Shown: positions 26,647 through 35,634 of the stretch, piece after piece
Layout of the letters: each line of letters opens with the position of its first letter
Position numbering within the stretch: position 1 is the first letter of the stretch
Assembly (NCBI RefSeq): GCF_000429905.1
Contig: NZ_AUCT01000017.1
Location: 111,814 to 175,813, forward strand
Length of the DNA stretch: 64,000 bases
Direction of reading: 5' to 3'
From: Desulfatibacillum aliphaticivorans DSM 15576
GTDB taxonomy: Bacteria > Desulfobacterota > Desulfobacteria > Desulfobacterales > Desulfatibacillaceae
Made by a program: the position numbers and the translations under genes
Notes under the pieces: generated by a model
What the model was told of the DNA's origin: nothing
The model's input: the letters and a program-made list of their open reading frames with translations, nothing else
The model's database searches: none

Positions 26647-27282
26647 ATGCCAGGCAACAAAAAGAACGTCAAAAAAATTCTCGAAGGTCTACAAAAGGCT
26701 TACCCTGCTGTCAAGACCCAGTTGGAGCACAACAGCCCTTTTCAATTGCTGATCGCAACCATGTTGTCAGCCCAATGTACGGACAAGCAGGTGAATTCCG
26801 TTACGCCCGCCCTTTTCGCCAGGGCGTCCACGCCCGAGGAGATCATGGAGTTGCCCCTCAAAGAGCTTGAGGAGCTGATTCATGCTACCGGATTTTTTCA
26901 TACCAAGGCCAAGCGGGTCAAGGAATGCGCCGCAGCATTGATGGAAAAACACGGCGGCGTGGTGCCCCGGGACATGGAATCCCTGCTGGCCCTGCCGGGC
27001 GTGGGGCGAAAAACCGCTAACGTGGTTTTAAACGCCGCGTTTGAGATTCCCGGGATTGTGGTGGACACCCATGTTCAGCGGATTTCCCAAAGGCTGGGCT
27101 TCACCAAGTTCAAGGATCCGGTCAAGATAGAGTTCGATCTGATGAAGCTCCTGCCCAAAGAGTCGTGGATCGATTTTTCCCTGCACCTGATTTATCACGG
27201 AAGAGCGGTTTGCACGGCCAGAAAGCCCAAATGCGGAGAGTGCACTTTGGCGGAATGGTGTAAGGGGGCGGGAAAGTTCTAA
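26647..27282 (+). CDS. nth: Endonuclease III
   Basis: 211 residues, AAAGGA before the ATG. Helix-hairpin-helix LPGVGRKTANVVL carries the catalytic Lys, VDTHVQRIS the catalytic Asp. The C-terminal [4Fe-4S] loop is C-x6-C-x2-C-x5-C in CTARKPKCGECTLAEWC. It excises oxidised pyrimidines from DNA and cuts the abasic site. Confidence 0.96.
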   Translation: MPGNKKNVKKILEGLQKAYPAVKTQLEHNSPFQLLIATMLSAQCTDKQVNSVTPALFARASTPEEIMELPLKELEELIHATGFFHTKAKRVKECAAALMEKHGGVVPRDMESLLALPGVGRKTANVVLNAAFEIPGIVVDTHVQRISQRLGFTKFKDPVKIEFDLMKLLPKESWIDFSLHLIYHGRAVCTARKPKCGECTLAEWCKGAGKF

Positions 27283-27325
27283 TCCCGTTCTTAACTTGTT
27301 TTCCCGATTTTATTTGTCAAAAAAA

Positions 27326-27354
27326 AGCCCCGGACGCACCATGCGTCCGGGGCT
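27326..27354 (-). terminator. Terminator of porin-like gene 1 (bidirectional with nth)
   Basis: Stem AGCCCCGGACGCA / TGCGTCCGGGGCT. On the minus strand it is followed by TTTTTTTT, serving the porin; nth ends 44 bp away on the other side. Confidence 0.85.
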
Positions 27355-27389
27355 GATTTGTAACCGGGCCTTATTTTTTTACACGTGGC

Positions 27390-28868
27390 TTAGAAGGACA
27401 GCTTAAGCTGTTGCCAGAAGCACCAGGTGTTTTCCAGTTCCCTGTAGGGGTTGCCGAACTGCCAATAGTCGCCGGCGTCCAGGTAAGCCAGGATGGCGGT
27501 GTAGTTCAGGTTGTCATAGATGTCCCAATCCACGGTCAGGTCGTACTCGGTGCCGTGATCGGAAGCGAAGTTGCGGCTGTCAACAGGCAGCCCGCCCAGG
27601 TCGGCGTAGCCCGGAGATTCCGCCTTGGAGTTGGCGATCAAACCGGCGATTTTCAGGTTGTCCAGGGGAGCGTAGGAGCCGCCAATATAAAACATTTTGC
27701 AGCCGTTCGTGGCAGCAGAGCTGCCTTCTTCGCCCAGGTTGCCCTCGGTGGCGCCTGCGGCGGCTGCTCCGGAGTGTCCGCCCAGGGTTCCTTCAAAACC
27801 GGAGTCGGTGTTGGTCAGGATGAACACTTTGCCCCAGTCAGCGCCCACGCCGCCCACGGATTCATATTTGTCGTCAAAAGGATCGTCTTCGCCCTTGACC
27901 CAGACGTAGCCGAGTTTGGCGGAGAAAGGTCCGGAAGCCCAGGTTCCTTCGATGTTCCAGGCGTAGGCATCGTAGTCAACGTCCGGCAGGGGGCCGAGAC
28001 CCATGCCTTTGCGGGCGGCGTCCGCCAGCTTGATGCTGTCATAGTACACGTCGCGATCGTATTCCTGGTATTTTCCAAAACGGAGCAGGGCTTCGGCATT
28101 CACCCCAAAGTCGCCGAAAGAAGCGTCAATGAAGGGGTTGATGTCAAAGCGCGTGGAGTCCCATCCCAGGTTGCCTGCGGCGGGGACGTAAGCAAGAATG
28201 TCGGAATCGGTTTTGTCAAAAGCATAGCCAACCAGCACGCCGCCCGTCAGGTCTTCGCTCTTGTAGGTTGCGCCGGCATAGTAGACGTCAAAGTCAGCAT
28301 CGGTCAGGACAGTACCAGCGTCGCCTTCAGCTTGCTTTTCGTACATCAGGGTAAGGGTCCATTTATCCATTTTGGCGTCAAAAGCAATACGGTCGCGTTC
28401 CGTACCGGAATCCAGGAAATCGTTTCCATAGGCTTCGCCGCCCATACGGCCGATTTTGAAGGTTCCGAAGTCGGCTTTGATGATCATGTAAGCGCGGTCC
28501 CAGTCGATGTTACGCTTGGTGCCCACAGTGTCGCCTTCGCCGTATTTTTTGCCGTCCAGGGCGTCAAAACGGGTCACAACGGCCAGACGGTCGGAAACGG
28601 TGAACTTGCTCTGCATGCGAAAACGCATGTCCAGGTAAGACTGGGAAGGGCCTTCGCCTTCCGCGGCGATGGGCAGGGTTTCGCTGGCTTTGCCAACCGT
28701 GCCGGTGGCTTTCACGGCAGCTTGATCAGCCTGAAGGCTGGGGTTGGAAAGCATGAAGCCGCGCACCCGGTATGCGCCTTTGAAGCTGAACTTGGTTTCG
28801 GCCATGGCGGGAAGCGTAAAGGCCGCAACCAGCGTGATCACCATGGCAATGGTGAAAATCTTTTTCAT
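27390..28868 (-). CDS. Outer-membrane porin-like beta-barrel, paralogue 1
   Basis: 492 residues. Sec signal peptide MKKIFTIAMVITLVAAFTLP with cleavage after AMA. The mature chain is rich in alternating polar/aromatic strands (GAYRVRGFML, LAVVTRFDAL, DRAYMIIKADFGTFKIGRMG) and ends in an aromatic C-terminal strand with terminal Phe (FWQQLKLSF), the mark of Bam-assembled barrels. A Gly/Ala-rich loop lies near residue ~370. Two similar genes follow. Substrate unknown; a general or anion-selective porin is likely. It has its own terminator. Confidence 0.85.
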   Translation of the reverse strand: MKKIFTIAMVITLVAAFTLPAMAETKFSFKGAYRVRGFMLSNPSLQADQAAVKATGTVGKASETLPIAAEGEGPSQSYLDMRFRMQSKFTVSDRLAVVTRFDALDGKKYGEGDTVGTKRNIDWDRAYMIIKADFGTFKIGRMGGEAYGNDFLDSGTERDRIAFDAKMDKWTLTLMYEKQAEGDAGTVLTDADFDVYYAGATYKSEDLTGGVLVGYAFDKTDSDILAYVPAAGNLGWDSTRFDINPFIDASFGDFGVNAEALLRFGKYQEYDRDVYYDSIKLADAARKGMGLGPLPDVDYDAYAWNIEGTWASGPFSAKLGYVWVKGEDDPFDDKYESVGGVGADWGKVFILTNTDSGFEGTLGGHSGAAAAGATEGNLGEEGSSAATNGCKMFYIGGSYAPLDNLKIAGLIANSKAESPGYADLGGLPVDSRNFASDHGTEYDLTVDWDIYDNLNYTAILAYLDAGDYWQFGNPYRELENTWCFWQQLKLSF

Positions 28869-29306
28869 CTGTTTTCCTCCTCAAGAAAACTGCAAAATGT
28901 CGTTCCAAAATTTACTGACTGTACAAACAGTGGGGCAAGGCCCGGTCTGGCGCTTGTTTATGGGGAGCGGCGGGGCCTGTCAACGGAGGCGGGCTGCAAC
29001 CGGCGTGAATTAACGTTATAATAACCTTGTGCTAACAAACGGCGTGTTTTGTTAGGAAATTGTAAGTTCCATAGGGAAGGGAGGAATTACTTATGGTTTC
29101 AGTAGGAAGTAAAGAATTTTTAAAAAGCAAGTTAAAAGTACGTGAGATATTTGATAGGCAATTCTATTGAGGCGAAGAGCTATTTAAGGAAGCGGACAGC
29201 GGAGGTCCGTTTCTGGGTGGTGGAGGCTATTCTATGCAGAAAATTTTTGTTTGGAGAATAAAAAGGGCGGGTGCGCCGGACATTTAGCACGAAAACCTGC
29301 AAAAAA
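28869..29306. other. Intergenic region upstream of porin 1: leader and promoter, no gene seen
   Basis: AT-rich. It contains the short inverted repeat ACTGTACAAACAGT at ~28917-28930, about 50 bp upstream of porin 1, and a small hairpin CGGAC...GTCCG near 29190-29210. No coding frame with a ribosome site was found. Confidence 0.4.
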
Positions 29307-29336
29307 AGGCCCCAACCGCCTGGGCGGCTGGGGCCT
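29307..29336 (-). terminator. Terminator of porin-like gene 2
   Basis: Stem AGGCCCCAACCGCC / GGCGGCTGGGGCCT, followed on the minus strand by a T7 run. Confidence 0.85.
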
Positions 29337-29377
29337 ATTTTTTGCTGGAACTTAGGTTCCCCTTAGCTAAGAATTTC

Positions 29378-30850
29378 TTAGAAGGAGAGCTGGATCTGTT
29401 GCCAGAAGGCCCAGGTGTTTTCCAGTTCCCTGTAGGGGTTGCCGAACTGCCAGTAATCGCCGGCGTCCAGGAACGCAGCGATGAAGGTGTAGTTCAGGTT
29501 GTCGTAGATGTCCCAATTGATGGTCAGGTCGTACTCGGAACCGTGATCGGAAGCAAAGCTGCGGGTTTTGCCCGGAACCGTGCCGGTTCTGTAACCAATG
29601 TAACCCGGGGATTCCGCCTTGGAGTTAGCGAACAGAGCGGAAACTTTCAGGTTAGCCAAAGGAGAGTAAGAACCGCCCAGGTAGAACATTTTCATACCGT
29701 TCTCAGCAGCGGTGGATCCGGAGGCCAAGTTGCCGGCGACAGCGCCGGCGGCTGCGGCTCCGCCGTGTCCGCCAAGGCTTCCTTCAAAGCCGGAGTCGGT
29801 GTTGGTCAGAATGAAGGCTTTGCCCCAGTCATCTCCAACGCCGCCAACGGATTCGTATTTGTCGTCAAAGTAGTTGTCTTCACCCTTGACCCAAGCGTAA
29901 CCAATTTCAGCGCCGAAAGGACCGGAAGCCCAAGTTCCTTCTACGTTCCATGCGTAAGCGTCGTAATCAACGTCCGGCAGGGGGCCGAGGCCGGCGGCCT
30001 TGCGAGCGGCGTCTGCCAGCTTTACGCTTGCATTGTAAACATCGCGGTCGTATTCCCTGTATTTTCCGAACAGCAGTTCGGCTTCAGCACTAACGCCGAA
30101 GTCGCCGAAAGCAGCAGTTACGAAGGGGTTGAACATGATCTGTGTGGAGTCCCATGCCAGGTTTCCAGCGGCGGGGACATAAGCCAGAATGTCGGAGCCG
30201 GATTTATCGGCGCCGTAACCGGCCAGGAGGCCAGCGCTCAGATCTTCCGCAGTGTAAGTGGCGGCTGCGTAGTAGTAATCGAAGTCAGAATCGGTCATGA
30301 CGTCCGTGGGCGCACTGGCATCGCCTTCGCTCAGCTTTTCATAGATAACGGAGAACATCCATTTGTCCATGGTAGTGTCAAAGCGGACGCGATCGCCTTC
30401 GGTCTCGGAGTCAACAAACAGTGTACCATAAGCGCCGGCGGACTGACGGCCCAGGGTGAAAACGCCGAAATCGGAGTTGATCACCATGTAGGCGCGGTCA
30501 AAGTCGATGTTATCTTTGGTGCCCACAGTATCGGGATCGCCGTATCTTTTGTTGTCCAGGGCGTCAAAACGCGTCACCACGGACAGACGGTCGGACACGG
30601 TGAAGGTGCTTTCCATACGAAAGCGCATATCCATCCAGGATTGGGAAGCGCCTTCCCCTGTCACCGGGATGGCGGGAGTGGAACTGGTTGCCTTAGCGGC
30701 AGCCTGGTCTCCCTGCAGGGAGGGATTGGACAGCATGAAGCCGCGGACGCGATAAGCGCCGTTAAAGCTGAACTTGGTTTCAGCCATGGCGGGCGCGGTG
30801 AAAGCCGCTACCAGGGCGATAACCACAGCAATGGTAAAAATCTTTCTCAT
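29378..30850 (-). CDS. Outer-membrane porin-like beta-barrel, paralogue 2
   Basis: 490 residues, clearly homologous to the flanking two genes along its length: signal peptide MRKIFTIAVVIALVAAFTAP with cut after AMA, GAYRVRGFMLSNPSLQGDQA, DKWMFSVIYEKLSEGD, ILTNTDSGFEGSLGGHGGAA, C-terminus FWQQIQLSF. GGAGGAAAACG before the ATG. Most changes are in the predicted loops, as expected of diversifying porins. Confidence 0.85.
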   Translation of the reverse strand: MRKIFTIAVVIALVAAFTAPAMAETKFSFNGAYRVRGFMLSNPSLQGDQAAAKATSSTPAIPVTGEGASQSWMDMRFRMESTFTVSDRLSVVTRFDALDNKRYGDPDTVGTKDNIDFDRAYMVINSDFGVFTLGRQSAGAYGTLFVDSETEGDRVRFDTTMDKWMFSVIYEKLSEGDASAPTDVMTDSDFDYYYAAATYTAEDLSAGLLAGYGADKSGSDILAYVPAAGNLAWDSTQIMFNPFVTAAFGDFGVSAEAELLFGKYREYDRDVYNASVKLADAARKAAGLGPLPDVDYDAYAWNVEGTWASGPFGAEIGYAWVKGEDNYFDDKYESVGGVGDDWGKAFILTNTDSGFEGSLGGHGGAAAAGAVAGNLASGSTAAENGMKMFYLGGSYSPLANLKVSALFANSKAESPGYIGYRTGTVPGKTRSFASDHGSEYDLTINWDIYDNLNYTFIAAFLDAGDYWQFGNPYRELENTWAFWQQIQLSF

Positions 30851-31490
30851 TCGTTTTCCTCCTTTAGGAATTGCTTCCTAAAAAAAATAGTTCTTTTTCC
30901 TCTAAAAATGCGCGAACCTTCCTCAAAGTTCGCTTTTTCGCAACGTCCAAGACTCTCCTCAAAGTCGTTGATAGGGCGTTGCAGCACAGGCCCTCCTAAA
31001 AACCTGCGCCAGGGTGCTTCGCTACGAACTCTCCTCAAAGTCCGCATCGGGTTTGGGGCGCCAACCCTCGTTCCACAGGCGGCTCATTACCCTCCATTTT
31101 TCAAGCCATGCAGCTTGGCTAAAGGGTTTTCGGCGTCTGAGGGCGCCGAATTAGGGTGCTTGTTTAGAGCTAAGCCGCTGGTTCTGTCAAGGGAATTCCA
31201 AGGCGCGGAAAAACTGTTTTGTATTTTTTCACTAGGTTCACATGAAGATTTTGACAACCATAGGTCCGGGAAAGCAGGTTTTAATACCTTGCTATGATGG
31301 GAAATCCTTAATCCATAAGAAGCCGGGCTGCATATTTGTACAAAAGATGAAAAATTCAATGCATTTTTTTTAAACGAGAAGGCCTGCAAACTGAAAAAAT
31401 AGGAGTATAACAGCGTTTCGGCGGCTTTGGCTTACGGGGACGGCCGTTATGAGAGAGGAGGGCGGTAAAAACCACTGATAATAAAAAGAA
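30851..31490. other. Intergenic region with repeated CTCCTCAAAGT motif; no supported gene
   Basis: About 640 bp upstream of porin 2. Three near-copies of CTCCTCAAAGT occur near 30915, 30953 and 31031, within a GC-richer block (30900-31200) unlike the AT-rich sequence around it. Two minus-strand frames cross it (30847-31047 and 31087-31389) but lack ribosome sites and recognisable products. It looks like an intergenic repeat element or a degraded gene. Confidence 0.4.
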
Positions 31491-31514
31491 AGCCCCGGGC
31501 TTGCGCCCGGGGCT
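31491..31514 (-). terminator. Terminator of porin-like gene 3
   Basis: Perfect 10-bp stem AGCCCCGGGC / GCCCGGGGCT with a 4-nt loop, followed on the minus strand by TTCTTTTTATTAT. Confidence 0.85.
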
Positions 31515-31558
31515 TTGTATTACTGCCTGGAGCTTGCGCTCGCCTTGCTAAGAAAATC

Positions 31559-33022
31559 TTAGAAGGAGAGTTGCAGCTGTTGCCAGAAGCACCAGGTGTT
31601 TTCCAGTTCCCTGTAGGGGTTGCCGAACTGCCAGTAATCGCCTACGTCCAAGAAAGCAGCGATGAAGGTGTAGTTCAGGTTGTCGTAGATGTCCCAATCG
31701 ATGGTCAGGTCGTACTCGGAACCATGATCGGAAGCAAAATCGCGGCTGTCAACGGGCAGCCCGCCCAGGTCAACGTAACCCGGGGATTCGGACTTGGAGT
31801 TAGCGAACATAGCAGAAATGGTCAGGTTGTCCAGGGGGGAGTAAGAACCGCCCACGTAGATCATTTTGCAGCCGTTCAGAGCGGCAGTGGAACCGGAGGA
31901 CAGGTTGCCAGCGGCGGCGCCAGCAGCGGCAGCGCCATTGTGTCCGCCCAGGATTCCTTCAAAACCGGAGTCGGTGTTGGTCAGGATGAAGACCTTGCCC
32001 CAGTCATCGCCAATTCCGCCCACGGATTCCCATTTGTCATCGTAAGGATCGTTTTCACCCTTGACCCAGACGTAGCCGAGTTCAGCGGAGAAAGGTCCGG
32101 AAGCCCAGGATCCTTCGAGGTTCCATGCGTAAGCGTCCCAATCGACGTCAGGTTGAGGTCCGAGGCCAGCGAGTTTTCTGGCGGCGTCCATAGCTTTTAT
32201 GGAGGCGGCATACACGTCGCGATCAAATTCAGCGAACTTGCCCCAACGAATCTGAGCTTCAGCCTTGACGTTGAAGTCGCCGAAGTTGGCGTCCACAAAA
32301 GGATCGGCCAGGATGAGGGACATGTCGGAGCAAGGACCGACGCCCAAGAAGTCATCGGAATTGTTTTTAGCGTTGCCGTAACCCATCAGCAGACCGCCGC
32401 GGAGGTCTTCGGACAGATAAGTGGCTGCAGCATAGTAGAAATCCACGTCAGAGTCGGTCCAAATGGTCATGCCATCGCCTTCGAATTGTTTTTCGTAGAT
32501 CAGGGAGATGACCCATTTGTCCAGCATGGTGTCAAAGCGGACGCGGTCGCGTTCGGTTTCGGTGTCCAGGAACACGTTGCCGTAGGTTCCGCCAGCCATG
32601 CGGCCAGCCTGGAACTTACCGAAATCGGTGGTGACGACCATATAAGCGCGGTCCCAGTCGATGTTGTCGGTGGTGCCCACAGTGTCGGGATCGCCGTATC
32701 TTTTGTTGTCCAGAGCGTCAAAGCGGGTCACAACGGCCAGACGGTCAGAGACGGTGAAGGTGCTTTCCATGCGGAAACGCATGTCCATCCAGGACTGGGA
32801 AGCCGTTTCGCCGGTAGCCGGGATGGCCAGGGTGTAGCCAGACTGAGCCGGATTGCCGGTAGCCTTGACGGCGAGCTGATCAGCCTGCAGTTGAGGATTG
32901 GAGAGCATGAAGCCGCGGACGCGGTAGGTGCCCTTGAAGCTGAACTTGGTTTCGGCCATGGCGGGCAGGGTGAATGCTGCCACCAGAGCGATAACCATAG
33001 CAATGGTAAAAATCTTTTTCAT
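31559..33022 (-). CDS. Outer-membrane porin-like beta-barrel, paralogue 3
   Basis: 487 residues with signal peptide MKKIFTIAMVIALVAAFTLP, nearly the same as that of paralogue 1, and C-terminus FWQQLQLSF. Shared landmarks include RVRGFMLSNPQLQADQLAVK, ALDNKRYGDPDTVGTTDNID and VFILTNTDSGFEGILGG. The segment ~200-260 differs most (NNSDDFLGVGPCSDMSLIL, with a Cys not seen in the others). Upstream lie ~780 bp with a regularly spaced repeat. Confidence 0.85.
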   Translation of the reverse strand: MKKIFTIAMVIALVAAFTLPAMAETKFSFKGTYRVRGFMLSNPQLQADQLAVKATGNPAQSGYTLAIPATGETASQSWMDMRFRMESTFTVSDRLAVVTRFDALDNKRYGDPDTVGTTDNIDWDRAYMVVTTDFGKFQAGRMAGGTYGNVFLDTETERDRVRFDTMLDKWVISLIYEKQFEGDGMTIWTDSDVDFYYAAATYLSEDLRGGLLMGYGNAKNNSDDFLGVGPCSDMSLILADPFVDANFGDFNVKAEAQIRWGKFAEFDRDVYAASIKAMDAARKLAGLGPQPDVDWDAYAWNLEGSWASGPFSAELGYVWVKGENDPYDDKWESVGGIGDDWGKVFILTNTDSGFEGILGGHNGAAAAGAAAGNLSSGSTAALNGCKMIYVGGSYSPLDNLTISAMFANSKSESPGYVDLGGLPVDSRDFASDHGSEYDLTIDWDIYDNLNYTFIAAFLDVGDYWQFGNPYRELENTWCFWQQLQLSF

Positions 33023-33799
33023 CTGTTTTCCCCCTAAAAGTTGGGTGTTTTTTAAACTTCTCTTTTTCTTTTTCCTCTCTGGTGCTACTTCGCCGATTCC
33101 CCTTCAGAATCAGCGCCCACCGGGTTGTCAGCCCCAATTTTGACCTATCTTCTCCTTTGCCCCTCCTGGGATCCCGGAAGATCCCTCAAAATGCGTTTAA
33201 GGCCTGATTAACGGCAATCCTGGGATTACCGGAAAATCCAAACGGATTCTCGTTCTTGGAATCTCTACACAATTGGCGAAAAAGGATTTTCGTCCTGATA
33301 TGAACGGAATCATTCCCGCTTCGTGAGAGATGCTGCGAACAGTTTTTTTTGCTTACTTAAAAAAAAATGGATCGTCCGCCGATTTGCATTAGGGTCTTTG
33401 CCAAAGCGCCTTGGCTGTGCCCCATGGACAGGATTTTGATATGCTAAATCCCCCGAATCCCGTAAAATCGGCTTGAAATACGCCAAATCCCCTGACCTGC
33501 TATCCATTTGTTTTTACTATGCTAAATCATTTGGGAATTATCTCGCCCTTGTTGGAGGCGGCGAAAATGCTGCATATTTCATTTTGTTAGTTTGACCTTG
33601 TATTCGTAAACAAGCCCCAATGTCAAGAATTTTTTACAAAAAAATAATTAGTACTGTACGGTTTTTTAAGGTTTAAAGATTAAATATTAAAGCCAAAACG
33701 CCTTTTTTTATGAATTCAAAAATGATGGTTGTGGCAAAGAACATCGCATTCACAAGAGGCAAAATGGGGGTGAAGATCAGGAAGGCGGGAGCAAAAAAA
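33023..33799. other. Long AT-rich intergenic region upstream of porin 3
   Basis: No gene with a ribosome site or recognisable product. It holds the promoter and leader of porin 3 and the 39-bp-periodic repeat listed next. Confidence 0.4.
33440..33528. repeat. Three TAYGCYAAATC motifs at exact 39-bp spacing
   Basis: TATGCTAAATC at 33440-33450, TACGCCAAATC at 33479-33489 and TATGCTAAATC at 33518-33528. The starts are 39 bp apart both times, and the first two are followed by CCC. The spacers are otherwise unlike each other. Possibly binding sites for a regulator of porin 3, ~420 bp upstream of its start. Confidence 0.5.
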
Positions 33800-33835
33800 A
33801 AGCATCCCGGAAAGGGCAAACATTCCGGGATGCTT
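33800..33835 (-). terminator. Terminator of the FlgO/FG-GAP-like gene
   Basis: Perfect 13-bp stem AAGCATCCCGGAA / TTCCGGGATGCTT with a 10-nt loop, followed on the minus strand by a T run. Confidence 0.85.
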
Positions 33836-33857
33836 ATCATATATTCTTAAAATTTAG

Positions 33858-35513
33858 TTATTTGTCGTTCAAAATGCCCAATTCGTAGGCGATGAGCGAG
33901 CTTTTTTCCTGGCCGCCTAAAATAGCATTGCCGGAAACCACGGCGCCTACCAGTTCCTGCTGGCCGTCGTTGTCAAAGTCGCCCACGAAGAAGTCGGCAA
34001 GGTAGCCTGAAATTTTTCGGGTGTGCCAAAGGGGCGCCAAACCCAGACCGTCCCATCCCAGGCAGACAAAAGAGCCGCTGGTGTATTTGCGGTATCTTTC
34101 AAACAGCTTGCCCGTGGAGCCGGTGTTCTGATTCACAATGATTTCGCCAACGCCGTCTCCGTTCAGGTCTGCCGTAACAATGCGCTGCCTGAGGTACACC
34201 CTGCTCTGGGAATCGGGCAGCTTCAGGTGTTTGTGGCTTCCGCCGTAGGATTCATCCCCTTTCCACTCAACCTTGCCTTTGGCGTTAATCAGGCGCAAAT
34301 TGTCGTCGTTGTTATAGACAATGGGCCTGAGCGCCTGGACGTCCCCCACCTTGGCGAAGTTGACGCCGAAAACCTGAGCGTAATCCGGGGCGTTGACCTT
34401 GGTCCCCGTTACGTATTCTCCGGCTTCCCAGTATAAAGGATAGACGCCGGGAAGCAGAGGCTCCATATTGCTGGGCCGTTGCCCGTAAAGCGCCGGCTCC
34501 TGGCCGGCGGTGCGCAGGACGGCAAAGTACATACGCTGTTTTTCCGCGATCATTTCCAGGGCGGTTCCGTTCCATTCCAAGACAAAGGATTCCGCGCGCC
34601 GGGTGTGTCCGCTGGCTGCGGATACAAAAATTTCGTCCCGTCCGTTGCCATTGACGTCCAAAACATCCAACCAGAAACATTCTTGATATTGTTCCCCTTG
34701 ATATTCGGCGACGTTCACAAAGCGGCCCTGCTCCATGCGTTTGACCAGGATGCTGTGAGGGCCCAGTATAACGGTTTCATTGAGTCCGTCCCCGGTAATA
34801 TCTCCTAACGCGATGCCCTGGACGTCCATTTTCATGTTGGGGCTTTTCCAGAACTTGCCCGCGGAGGTCCCGGTCATTACAAAAGGCGAGGCCGCGTTTT
34901 GCCTTCCCGTGGAGTCCACCATGCCGCCGTCGGACAGGCTGGGTATCAACGTGTCGGGATGGGCGTGGGTGCTGGGAACGGCGGGCGCGGGCCGGGTTTG
35001 CTGCGCCGCGGGGGCGGGGCTTCTTCCGAAGATTTTGTCGTTGATTTCCATGGCGAAATCATTGACGCGGGGAATAAGTCCGTCCATTCCCTGGGTCTGC
35101 TCGAAAACCGTCACCGGCGGCCTTTGGCCTTCCATGTCCAGCATGGTGGCGTCCAGGCTAACGCTGTTGCCGAAAACCGTCAAGCTGCCGAAGAGGACGT
35201 AGTCCGCTCCAAGCTCCGCCCCTATTTTTCGGGCCTTATCCTTGTCCACACTGTCGCCGAGGGCGGCGACCTTCTCCTGGACCGCCTTTTTTTCAACCAC
35301 CGTGACCTCGCCCTCGTAGGCAAGCCGGGTGGTGAGCATGTCCTGAATGCCGCTTTGCAAAAAGGAAAGGTCCTTGTCTGCGTTCATGGTAAAGGGCATT
35401 ATGGCAACCTTGACCGGTTCCTGAGCGTACAACACGCCTGCAAAAGCCATCAGAACCAATAGGGCGGTCAGCCCTGCTTTGAAAATAGGTCCAGCCTTGA
35501 TTTTTCCTGCCAT
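33858..35513 (-). CDS. Secreted protein: FlgO-like domain plus FG-GAP/VCBS-like repeats
   Basis: 551 residues from the ATG at 35513 (MAGKIKAGPIFKAGLTALLV), with AAGGAGAAGGA upstream. Signal peptide ends near LYAQ. Residues ~30-160 (VKVAIMPFTMNADKDLSFLQ, then DMLTTRL, KIGAELGADYVLFGSL) resemble the TolB-N/FlgO-type domain of envelope proteins. A Pro/Ala linker (~170-190) leads to beta-propeller-like repeats with Asp/Asn-Gly loops: ALGDITGDGLNETVILG, LDVLDVNGNGRDEIFVS, VTADLNGDGVGEIIVNQ, FFVGDFDNDGQQELVG. Those loops resemble integrin-type calcium sites. Role unknown; monocistronic. Confidence 0.75.
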   Translation of the reverse strand: MAGKIKAGPIFKAGLTALLVLMAFAGVLYAQEPVKVAIMPFTMNADKDLSFLQSGIQDMLTTRLAYEGEVTVVEKKAVQEKVAALGDSVDKDKARKIGAELGADYVLFGSLTVFGNSVSLDATMLDMEGQRPPVTVFEQTQGMDGLIPRVNDFAMEINDKIFGRSPAPAAQQTRPAPAVPSTHAHPDTLIPSLSDGGMVDSTGRQNAASPFVMTGTSAGKFWKSPNMKMDVQGIALGDITGDGLNETVILGPHSILVKRMEQGRFVNVAEYQGEQYQECFWLDVLDVNGNGRDEIFVSAASGHTRRAESFVLEWNGTALEMIAEKQRMYFAVLRTAGQEPALYGQRPSNMEPLLPGVYPLYWEAGEYVTGTKVNAPDYAQVFGVNFAKVGDVQALRPIVYNNDDNLRLINAKGKVEWKGDESYGGSHKHLKLPDSQSRVYLRQRIVTADLNGDGVGEIIVNQNTGSTGKLFERYRKYTSGSFVCLGWDGLGLAPLWHTRKISGYLADFFVGDFDNDGQQELVGAVVSGNAILGGQEKSSLIAYELGILNDK

Positions 35514-35634
35514 ATTAATCCTTCTCCTTACTGTCGGCTGCCGGGCGTAGCGCCCGCACGCCAATAAATAATGATCCCGCAACCGGGAATTCCGACCTTA
35601 TACTGAATCCTAAAATGCTTTGCAAGAGAGGGGA

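Noticed and set aside
29342..31297. Plus-strand open frames of ~500-650 codons opposite the porin genes (also 27411-29021 and 31571-33037)
   Set aside because: They mirror the porin codons. The minus-strand products have signal peptides, barrel strands and terminators; the plus-strand ones have none.
31087..31389. Possible 100-residue minus-strand protein between porins 2 and 3
   Set aside because: No ribosome site, no family likeness, and it lies in a block that looks like a repeat element.
33440..33528. CRISPR array
   Set aside because: The 39-bp-spaced motif is only 11 bp long with three copies, too short and too few for CRISPR repeats, and no cas genes are near.
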